NCBI RefSeq assembly: GCF_014356525.2
Contig: NC_052510.1
Span: 14,990,778 to 15,054,777 of the forward strand
DNA: 64,000 nucleotides
From: Nilaparvata lugens
Taxonomy: Eukaryota > Arthropoda > Insecta > Hemiptera > Delphacidae
Direction: 5' to 3'
Part shown: positions 12,401 to 24,400 of the stretch, in pieces
Layout: every line of letters begins with the position of its first letter
Position numbering within the stretch: position 1 is the first letter of the stretch
Notes under the pieces: model-generated
Told to the model about the DNA's origin: nothing
Databases searched by the model: none
Seen by the model: the letters and a program-made list of their open reading frames with translations, nothing else
Program-made: the position numbers and the translations under genes

Positions 12401-15400
12401 AGAATCAACAGTGATAATATCATATAAGCTTGAATCAATGCTATCCTACTGTAGAAGGTAGTGGAAACGGGAAAGTAGCAACAATCTGTTCCTGTTATTT
12501 CCTGACTTCATAGCATGAATATCGCTAAATGTAGATAGCATCTTAATCTATCATTTTTTCGTTTATTCACAATAAATATCACTAATATTAAGATGGTACA
12601 CAAGGCTTATTCCCAAAACAGCTTCAATCACCAATAATTAAAGTTACATGTTTTATTTAAAGCTACACATTTCAGAGCTTAATATTTTCATATATTGAGT
12701 TTTTCAATTATTATTTCCTTTCACAAAAAACTATAAAACCACGATCTCTTATTTTTCCAATCAATAATAGTTTTCAACGTGAAATTTCAAACTAAAACTA
12801 TCACAATCTTCACTTGAATTTTGCAACATAAAATATGGAAAGGTTATAGAGCACATAATTACGCCCAAAGGGATTTTGAATTATACTTTTTAATTGTGAC
12901 AATCGGATTAATAACTGAAATTCACCAAAATTGATTTTTTCTCGGAATTTTACTAATTTTTGAAAAATTATAAATCGGTGTTTATTAAGGATAGAGAGCT
13001 CCCAATGATTTCATTTTATTGTAAATTTTAAAATCTGAAAAAAGGGATGGTGAATTTTTCTGTCCGATGACTGGATTAGAAGGAAATAGCTGAGAACTGG
13101 AAAATGAACCGAAAATAAGACAATAAATTCTTCAATGTTGTTTTCGATCACGATCTGCTTATTATTGCAGTCAAATTTGTCTGGAAGTCGTTCTTTCTAA
13201 TAGCAAAAAAGTGATTGAAAATAAGAGGTTTTGGGGCACTCTGTATTTAGCACATTGACTTCTAAAGAGTGCTTGAATATAATTGATTGGAACATGTTAT
13301 TTATTGTTATGAATAAACCGGAACTGTTTGCAGTGATAATATTATTCTGTTTTTGAGTAAGCGAAATGTATGTATTATATATGTATGATGTATGTATATG
13401 TTTACCTGATGACTTTGTCAATAACATGTATTTGTTCACGGCAATAAAAACATTTTGAATTTTGAATTTGAATTAGAGAATTTTGCATGACTGGAATTCT
13501 CTTACGTACAAATAATATATTGAAAAATCAGAACTACAATATATTTTGCAAGCACCAATGTATATAGTGACTGGATTACAATATTATTACAAATTTTTCC
13601 AAACAGGTGAACTGAGCTCCATATCGGAAAATTCTTCCTCAGGAAAATTGTCAGTGGGACATAGAGCCGCAGTCAAGTGCGCTGAATATTCCAAACTTGC
13701 TAAAACTGAGAACAATGAATGCAACAGCAACATTCTCGATCCTTCAAACTACAAAAATAGAAAATGGAACTACACAGCCAAGCTAGGGGAGTTTCCTCAT
13801 ATGGTAATACTGAGTGAAAAGGAAGACGGGTATAGGTGTGCTGGGACATTGGTGAGTGAGAGGTTTGTGCTCTCTGTTGCACAATGTGCCAAACTTTTCA
13901 TGGACAACGCCACAGTATGGGCGCGGATTGGAGTCGTCGAGAGGTATCAGCCCAACAAACCCCAAGCGGTTGCAATCAAAATTCGCAGATCATTCATTCA
14001 CCCCAACTTCACTGCAGATCCACTAGCCAACGACGTCAGTCTACTGGAATTGGAGAGAGAATGCCAATTCGATGACCTGAAGAGACCGGCTTGCTTGAAT
14101 ACTGAAACAGACGTCAGCAATAGCTCCTTGTTTGTCTCCGGCTACGGAATTAAACACACTCTCATCGAAAGAGCGTCGCCCGTGTTGTTGAAAACCAGAA
14201 TTGAACTAAAGAACAAAATAAACTCCACCACATTGGAAGAAATACCTGATGGCCCAATGTTTTTGGCTGCCGGAAGTGTTCAGGGGATGAAGGCGCCTTG
14301 TGTGGGGGATGCCGGAGCACCCCTAGCGATGGCTGCCAACTGCAATCACAAAGTGGTAGGACTCGCTTCGTCTGGTAGGATTGGTTCCGAGGTACTATGC
14401 GCCAGGTACCCAAGTGACTACGCACGAGTTTCCAACTACATTGAATGGATCGAGAACATCGTCTGGCCCAACCCAACAAATTGAGATGTTCGCCGAATTT
14501 AGCAAAAAAATATCCATTAAACACATGGCGCGATTATGCATTGGCAAACCTATTCTATAGAGTAAGATTCACAATTTAAAGTCAGCATATGATTGAAATT
14601 GGTTTGAATCTGATTTAAAATTGGTTTTCTTGTCTTGTTTTCATCTTTTTCCAGCTCTGCACCGTTGCCAAAGTACCAGTAATTCTTTTAGAATTATAAA
14701 GAACTAGATAGAATATTTAATCTCAATTATCATTCATCACTCATTATCATCCGCCTTACCCACGCATGAATCTAAATCTCATGTGGGCATCACCATCAAC
14801 AGAAAATAATAGTGACATTTATTCCTACACAAGGGAATCTTGTGTGCTAGATGGTTTTTTTCACTCGATTTAGTGGTAATGATAAACTTGTTTGTTATTT
14901 GTTTGTGAAATATTGTATTGCTCTTGTTCATTTTTGTGGGTTATCTAATGTCTTTTTACATTATTTTTTGTGAACTGTTTCATGAAGGGGAGAATAACAT
15001 TTTATTTGATTAGATTATCATTTAATCATGAAAATCATATTTTCTTGATGAATAATATTTTCGCTAAGGATTGAGCCCACATGAGCTCTAGAATTAGGTA
15101 ATGAGATGGGTGATAATGAGAGATTAATGTACTTACAGCTTGAGGTGGGTTCCGAACTACCAGGAAACGATTTTTAAACTCATAAATAGTATTCAAAGGA
15201 GTTCAAGTCGTCATTAAGATAGGTTTGATGATTTTATTAAGAAGAATCGACAATTGATATGAATTCAGATATACCGGGATAACTTGGATCATAACTATCT
15301 ATTATAGTTAGAGGTGGAAAAAGAAACGCGACAACTTCAACTAAGAACTAGTGAGTGTGACCCTTCTACTTGGTATTGTACATTCTATATATGTACTCAA

Positions 15401-18400
15401 AGCAAAGAGATTTCCCCACTTACAAGGACTGACAACTTTTACAGTCATCACAATACTAACGGCTATACACGATTTTTCACTGAAATAATATGATGCGAAC
15501 TTCAAATATATTACAAATGAAGGAAATATTTAACAAACTACAGTACGTAAGAACTTGAGATTTTCATGTAGAAAATTAATTACAACACTGTATCTTTTTC
15601 AATGAATTTATGTGAATCATCAAAGTTTGACACTCTTTTTGAAACATTTTGTACTTTCGAAAGGTTGTAGCCTAGCTATTTCAAATAATTTGTTTGAGAT
15701 AAACATATCTAGAAACTACAATTATTTAGTACAAAATAAACCTTTAAAAATGCTATGTTTTCCAGTACGCTTTCCTACAGTAAACTTTAATCTAGATACA
15801 CATAGCATAAACCATCGTGCAATCAACAATTTTGAATTTTTTCACTTGCCACCTAAACATCCACTTGATAGAATATAATTCTATAATCTATAATTATTCA
15901 TTAAAATTGCATTTACTAACCCCACTGTCAAGTCCAAGCATGATGAGCATGAAGAAGAAGAGTATTGACCACAACTGTGAGCCTGGCAATGTAGCCACTG
16001 CTTCAGGGTAGACCTGAAACACCAGGCCAGGACCTGCAAACAAAACAACAATTCCATCAGATAAATTACATTTTTCCCTTCACTATCTATTGCTACAATC
16101 TGAACATGATTCAATACAGATTCATAATGATTCTACAGATTCAGAATAAAAATATTAATGTTTTAATTTGTGGAATCAGCGAACATGGACACGGTGCTAT
16201 CTTCGCTGTGTTGCAATCTAACAAATGTCTCAACCTAAATTTTTCTATTCAAATCGAATTCACATCAAACAGTACACGTATGAGCATAATAATTATAGAC
16301 TATAGTTACTGTTAGTAGTATAATATAATTTTTATTTCATAATTATTATATTTAATTTGAGAAAGTTGGCTCTTATAAATATATGAGCGTTATAGTTGAT
16401 TATATTATAGTATAGTTGATGATAAATTAAAGTGGTCAGAACACATAACCCAATTGAAAAACAAAATACGCAGATCTATCTACATTTTCTTAAATTTGCG
16501 TCAATTTCTATCGAAAGATGATTTAAGAAATGTATATTTTACTTATGTTCAATCTCTCATAACTGCCCGAGTTTTAGCCTATGGAGGAGCGTATGGATCA
16601 ATTCTGAATCTTTCAGTCATCACTCAAAAACGCATAATAAAAACAGCAATTAGTAAACCCATTCGCACTCCGACTAATGAAATATATGATGAGTTTAATG
16701 TACTTGACATTCGAAAACTGTATGTCAGAAGCTTACTCCTTTTCATTCGTGTAAACAGTGATGTTTAAAAAAATAAATCACAATCACGCAACACGCTCAG
16801 CAAATTCCATTGGCATTGAAATTCCGAGACTTATTAAAACTCACTCAACAACAAATAGTCACTATATTGCACAAATTTTATACAGAAATATTCCTTCCAC
16901 TCTTCGTAATGCCCATAACTGTTCACCTTATGCCTATAAAAAACACATCAAAATATGTTTGAGGGAGATTTGTAGGGGAAACATAGAAGCCATAATTCAT
17001 TCAAATTACCTATAGCTTATTATTAACTTAAGATCCCGTAATCTGCACGTAGTGTGAATATACCTTTACTATAACAGTGTCTTAGCCATGTAATATAATT
17101 ATAGTGAGTCGGAACAAACATCATCAAACTTTGTTATTAAAAAGTTGTAGTTGTCAAATTATATTACTGTTTTCATCTGTCCATTTAGTTCTTCTTTATT
17201 TCTTCTTTAACGCTTCATGTATACATTGTCTATAACTTATAATTTTCCAGTGACAGGTTCTTCATTGGGTTGCATCAATGCTCTCGAGGTGTATCATCCT
17301 CTCAGTAATTTTTCTATAATGATTAAACTTATTATCATTCAAGAATTAACTATTCAAGGATTCAGTATTCAAGAATCACTTTATCCTTCTCAAACCACAA
17401 AAATTCTAAATGAAGAACAGACTCCTCTCCACACACAGGCTTAAGCCTTCGTGGACGAGATGCATGTTAATTTTTATTTTATTTTCACTTTAGTATCATA
17501 AGCATTATTATGTCTTTATTGTACAATACTTATTTTGATCATGTGCGATAGATTACAACCTATAAGTGTACATATTGATTCATTTGAAATTGTACTAACC
17601 GTGAAGTTTATTCAATTGTGTATTTATTTTATGCAATAAATGAATTTGAATTTGAATAAATAAGGATATTGTTTGTCAATGATATAATGTCCAATGTTAT
17701 TATTTCCAATAGAATAAATTAGCAGTTCCTGTATTTTTTGCGTGTGCTATAGTTTAGTGCAGTAACATATATTTGTTTTTAAAAGCTTTTTTGTATTTTG
17801 TATTTGACAAATGTATAAAAATGAATAAACTAATAATATTTTTATCAACTATTTTTAATACTCTTAACACCACCAGTGGCGAGATGTTTAGGCTATCGTC
17901 ATGTTTTTTATTGTGTAATAAGAATACTTAGGCCTATATACAATTGGATTATGATAAATAATAATGTTACAATAGCATATTATTGAATTCATGGATTAGG
18001 ATACATGAATACACAATGTAGGCCTTCTTGCGAAATCAATTGAAAGGGATGAACGCTACTTGAAGAAAGAGATTTCTGATGAAAAGTGAATTACAATTAA
18101 TAGATAAATATTTTGAATAGGATTTCTAAGTTAATATTATAACGGTGAATTGTTTGTGGACTAGAATCATGACAATTATATACGGTAATATATAAAGTCA
18201 AATGGTCGTTTTTCAGGAAACAGCCCCGAAAGAATTTTTCTCAGCGGTTCTATATGTATTTTGGGGCGCTGAATTCGAATCCGAAATTTTCTGACACGCC
18301 AGAGGGCGGCTTCACCCCCAAAACCCCCAAAAACCTCCAAAATTTTGGACTTTTTTCGAATTTCTCATTCAATCTCGAAAACCTTGAGTTTCCCTAGAAA

Positions 18401-21400
18401 AATCATTCTCGACAAAATTAAAATAATAGAATTTCCAATAAATTGAGTGTTCGCGCAGGACTCTACCGTTTTTGGTTCCGGAGCTACGAATTTTCAAAAA
18501 AGGGTATTTTTTAAGGGTTTTTCAAAATGATGCAAACTCACCACTTTCACCCTATACAACTTGGATATTTCACTGGTAATGATTAGAAACCACACATCAC
18601 GTGAAAGAGCAATTAATTCTGAACAGGATTACTTGGGAATTTTCAAATTCAGTAGAGGGGGAGGGGGGACACCCAAAAATAGAAAGCAAATGATTCAGTA
18701 AAAATACAAATTTTTCATTATAATACCTTTTCAAGGCCTTCCTAACAAAAAAAAACCATATTTCGGCTGAAATCATCAGAAGAGGGTTATTTTCTATGAG
18801 AATCACCCGTTAGATACACTTAATTCCATTATTTCCGGGTGGGGGGGGGCACCCATAATGATACCTCAAGGATCAAAACTTTAAACACTTATAACTTTTG
18901 ACAGAATGGTCAGATCTCCTTATTCTACAGCTCATTCTTCTCAGCTCATCAAGGCGGTTCAAAATCATGTACCATAACTTGAATTTGTTGAAAAAATAAA
19001 AAAATCCTCTCTTAGTGTATTTTAGCCCATATTTAAATACACAGAAAAATGCCCAATTTCTATATTCAAAACTGTGTATCTCGGTAACACGAAATGATAA
19101 AAAATATTACTTGGTCTTGATTTGAAGAACAGAATCTCCCTCCTCTTTTATGTGAGGTGAATGAATTTTGTAAAAATATAATCGTGAAGTAAGATACGTT
19201 TGTTTCAAAAATCAAGAAATTTGCGATATTTTCCTCATTTTTACAGTCTCGACAGTTTTTTCGATAATAAACAGTCATGCAAGATGGATTTGAGGAAACT
19301 TAGCTTATAGAGCATGTAATTCTCTATCATTTGAGACCAATCGCAAGTTTCTATCATGTATCTTACTCGTTTTAGAGACACTTGAATAATAATGAAATAG
19401 CAGAAAAAATGAGAAAATGAAAATAATCATTACTTATAACCGCTACTTATGTCCCTGAGTGCAGGGTGCTATAGAATATTTTTATTCAGTGACGTCTTTG
19501 AATAATATAGGATTTGACAAACTCATTTTCATTAGCAATGCAATAATTTGAATGTATTGTACAAATCTGAATCGCCTGGATGGAGTCTTGTATCAGACTG
19601 GTGTATAGAGAATGATACCGATTCTTGAATCTTAAGAACATAATAATTTTCATAGACTTGATAATGGCATCATATAGCCGAAACATTTTGTTACTAAACA
19701 ATTTTCAAAAGGGTACTAAGATTTATTTTTATTTATATTCAAGAGTAGCCCTAAAGAGAAAAAAAGATACTTTTGATAGGTATGTGATTAACACTGAACT
19801 GACCTTCAGTAGCCACATCCTTTATGTGTACACCCTGCTTGTGAGACATGAATCCAAGGTAGGTGAAAATGACAAAGCCAGAAAAGAACGACGTAAACGA
19901 GTTGACACAAGCTGTCACAATGCAGTCACGGTAGCAGTTATTGTTGAAACTATTGTAGGAAGCATAGGACAGGTGTACTCCGAACCCAGCTCCCACACTG
20001 TAGAAAATCTGAACTGCTGCATCCACCCACACCTGTACAAATACAATTCATTCATTCATGTAAAATTATTACACTTATATGAGAAGGCACAACAGGCTTA
20101 TGTCACAAAACTGTCCCTTTTCAAATTTATACTCCAGTCCAAATCAAAATCTAGATTAGGCTTCTATCACTTATTGAAATAACAATTCACACTTCGAAAA
20201 ACAGACAAATCTTCAATTGAATATATATATATATCATAATTGAATAAATTTCACAGAATTGAGAACAATAATTATTCAAAAATCTTAACATTCAGGTAGT
20301 CGCGCCCTACTCAATCACACGAGCAGTCGCGTTTTTTACAACATCCAATTTTCCAAGTGTTGTGTACTCTGTTTACTCTCAAAACATATTAATTAAATGT
20401 ATAATTACTTTTTCCATCTTCTTGGATTATTTACGCCTATGAACATTTGGATGATTACCATTTCATAGCCCAATAAGGCAGCCATCAATTCTGTGTTATT
20501 GTCCGTTTACAGTCCCCGTATACAGTCTTTCCCTATCTTATGCACAGTGCGACTTATGCACTGTCGCGACTAAATGGCACCTAAAGACTGAACCATTGCT
20601 CGGTTGATACTGCAACTCAGTGGAGTGATGGGGGGAAAGTTTTGGAATGCATAGGTGACTCATTCACTGACACCACCCCATTCAATAGTTTTGTGCAGCA
20701 AAATAAAACTGACACTGTTGTACATTTTACAACAGCGCGACTGTCGGAAGGTTAATAAAACTGGAAAATTTGAAACCGAAAACTTCACGCATTATTTAGA
20801 AGTCAATCAGAATATTTCATTTTCCATGAGAAGATATGATATTCAACTTTTATAATTAATGGAATTACAATATCATTACTATTTACTAGCCCACTATTAA
20901 TATTATTCACACTAATAGTCCAATACCAATGAGTTATGATTAAGATACTCATTACTCAATATGAATATTATTGATTGATTTTTAAGTATTTTTGAATGTG
21001 AATAACTTTGTAATGGTTTGAGATATCAATGTGCGATTTCTTTCTTGACATTCTGTATCGAAATCAAAAAATCCTATGACCACCTTCCCGTTTGAAAAAA
21101 TGAAGTTGGATTCAAAGTGGCAGCTCCATGATGGCATACCGAAATCTTGAAACGACCGTAGAGTAGTTTTTTTCAATTCAAAAAAGATCCCCAATAAAAC
21201 TTACTGTTAAATTATTCTTGTAGAAAAAAATCAGTTTCCATAATTTTCACCAATCCTCTACATCAGAACCATAGTCAGTGGCTGAAACAGTGGAATTATA
21301 ATTCCCATAAGTTCTAATGGGGATATCCCCACTCTGCCCGACCGAGCGAGAATGGATAAGGATCCCTAGTAAAACCTACTGTCAAATTATTCTTGTAAAA

Positions 21401-24400
21401 AATGTCAATAAGTTACCATATTTTTCACCAATCTTGTAAATCAGAATCATAGTCAGTGACTGAAACAGTGGAATTATAATTCCCATTTGAGTTCCCATTT
21501 TTAATGAGTCTATTCCCACTCAGCCCGACCCCGACCGACCAAAAATGAATAGTTTAATTGGAACTCATGGGAATTACAGTAGAAGTGTAACAGTGTGTCA
21601 ACACGAATATAACGTCATTTATTTATAGATCCCGCCAAACTATGAGTAATTTGCATTGTGAGAACCTAAAGGTGCGTACAGATATACGCGCCGCGAACAT
21701 GAACAATTCACTTTTAATCAGCTGACTATATCTGTATTTTTACAGAAACGGTAAGATACAGATATAAAAAGCTTGGCATCAGCTGATTGAAAGTGAATTG
21801 CTCATGTTCATTGCGCGTAAATCTGTACGCACCTTTAGCATTCATCGTCAGTAATTTATTAAACCTCTTATATAACGTCAAGAAAAATTGGCCGAGAACT
21901 GGGAAGGCAAAGGCAATAATGTGGATAGCCAGACGGATATATTGATTATTAGATAATATTCAATTATACATAATATAGCCTATGTTTATAAGGATGTATT
22001 TCCTAAATTACCTTTATTATAATCGTGTTTTCCATATGAAAACAATCTTCTTCAATATTTCCTCAGTTTAAAATTAATATTTTGAAACAACTTGTGTTGT
22101 GTGTTATGCAACTCTGGTTTGCGCACAGGCATTTTTTTGCCCATGCAGACCATTTTCTAAAGATTTATTTGGCGTAGTGTATTCATGAGGTTGTTTTTAT
22201 TCTTGGTTGTTGTTTTATATTGATAATGAGTACATAAGATTATGACTTTGTATGTAAAGTGCATTTTTTTAAAAATAAATATCTTTTGTCTGTCTGTGTC
22301 ACTCTGATTTAGCGTCATTAAATGTGTGGTTCCACAGTGTACAGACTTTCGCGCCATGAACATTTCGCTTTTCATCAACTGACGAGCTATATCCGTATCT
22401 TACTGTTTCTATACAAATACAGATATAATAAGCTGATGAAAAGTGGAATGCGCGTGTTCGTGGTGCACAAGTCTGAACGCAGCTTATAATGACGTTATAA
22501 CCTAGTTCCACTGTGTATATTATAATTGCCATGAGCTATCAATGGACTATTCATTACTTTGTGGATACAATTACAAATTTTATAATATGATTGGAAAAAC
22601 AGCAGGCTAGGCCTAAAAATGAACTATATTTCTATAGCATTAATAATATTATGAATACTATTATATAATTATTATTATATACTACTACTACTCATTGACT
22701 CTACGGCCCTTGAAGAGCCTTGGCCTCCTCCACAAGCCTCTTCCATGCAGCTGTGTCCTGTGCTCATCGCTGTCTCCACCTTCTCACGCCCAAGGATTGA
22801 AGGTCTGCCTCCACGTCGTCCAACCATCTCTTGCGTGGTTGGCCTCGCTTTCTTTGTCCTTATTATTATTATCATATATTATGGCCTAAAAATAATCTAT
22901 TGCCATAACATGAATAATATTATGATGAGTGTGTCGGTGACGTTCACTGATGGGTATGTAGCTTACTTGCGTCTCCTTGAGCTTGGACAAATCGGGCTGC
23001 AAGTAGTACTGGATGCCGGACAGCGCGCCGGGCAACGACAGACCTCGCACTAGCAGAATGGAGAGCACGACATAGGGCATGGTGGCTGTGATCCACACCA
23101 CTTTGCCCGAAGACTTGACGCCTTTGAACAACGATAGGTAGAGCATAGAGTAGACAGTGGCCAGGCACAGGACCAGCTGCCACTTGGGGAAACCCATCTC
23201 GTGTAGTCCAGGCGAGCGCTGCATCTCTAGGACACCGCGACTGCAACCAAGTTACAAACATACGAATAGAATCGAATAAAACAAAAGCGCATTATCCGTG
23301 GTCTAGTGGATAGAGTGCTTGCGTAACAGCCTATAGTGAGGTCCACGTTATAATGACAGTATTTGATCAACTTTGGTTTTCCTATCCTTGTCTATCATTT
23401 GACAAAGCCGGTGGTACTATCCTTTTCTAGGTCCACAACAATGCCAATTATGTTTTTGACAGTGTAGAAATATAATTAATTAATGCAGAGAATCGGCATC
23501 GCTATTCTTCTATCTTTATCCACTGCCATTATAACATGGACCTCACTATAGAGATCCCCAGTTCAAACCCGCTTATCACCGAAAGTTTTTGAACAGGTCA
23601 CGCCTGTGTTATCGGACGGGCACGTTAAATTTTCGGCCCCGGCTGAAGTATGAAAGTCGAAATGCTCATTGGCGGCTTAAATTATATATTCAGGCGGTGG
23701 GACCTCCCCGCAAGGGACTCCCCACCAATAAGAGCCATACGAATATCATTATTATCGAATAATTGCCTTTATTAAGGACGGTGTTATGTTATATCTAGGT
23801 TCTCTCTGCCACACACCCCTATAAGGTGATAGATAGAGGGCAATTAAAAGCAGTGAGGATATGAATAATAGGAATTACAATAGAAATTCAGCTTTATCTG
23901 TTTATACTACACGGTACTATAGTTATGTAAATAAGTAGCTAGTAGTAGTTAACTATGTTTCTATTTAGGTAGAAATAAGTAGAATTTAGTTGAAATTGAA
24001 GTTTCTCTATCCCACTCTGTACAATGAGAATTCAATTCATTTATATTTGATTGCCCATCTATATCAATAAACGATTAGAAAATCAGTTCTAAAGAACAAT
24101 ATTACAGTAGATGAATACGGTAGTATGTGTGCGTATTATGAGTTGAAATTTAAGTTCCTCTACCTCCCCACTCATCTGTACAGTCATTCCTTTTAATAAA
24201 TAATTAAATTCATTGCCCATTTATATCAATAAATGATGATTGGAAAATCAGTTCCAAACAACATTTTTTATAATATATGAATATGGTAGTGCGTGTGTAT
24301 GAGTTAAAATTAATGGTTCTCCACCCCACTCTGAACAATCATCCCTTTCAATAGAAAATACAATTCATTTTCATTTGATTGCCCATTTATATCAATAAAT

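Larger units (their letters stand above)
6966..15920 (-). other. Transporter intron 8, host of a nested gene
   Basis: Nearly 9 kb. In order: a dispersed repeat (7180-7400), a MITE (7907-8057), a family C repeat fragment (8165-8345), AT-rich DNA without visible features (about 8350-10020), TTC and AT microsatellites inside a transposon-like block (10.4-11.66 kb), another dispersed repeat (11880-12117), AT-rich DNA (12120-13200), a retroelement tail near 13440-13476, the protease homologue (13546-14484), and an inverted-repeat element (14735-15125). Confidence 0.8.
16034..19803 (-). other. Transporter intron 7
   Basis: Contains a LINE remnant (16410-17660), a separate LINE tail (17757-17830) and an interspersed repeat (18195-18960). 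The parts 17830-18190 and 18960-19800 show only AT-rich DNA and short repeat-like blocks. Confidence 0.8.
20033..22966 (-). other. Transporter intron 6
   Basis: Holds a family C repeat (20990-21230), a 180 bp tandem duplication (21185-21545), two family A MITEs (21668-21837, 22336-22487) and a LINE reverse-transcriptase end (22701-22866). The part 20040-20980 has no visible features. Confidence 0.8.

Noticed and set aside
23299..23575. tRNA gene
   Set aside because: Box A and box B are about 260 bases apart because of a MITE, and no cloverleaf closes; a SINE instead.
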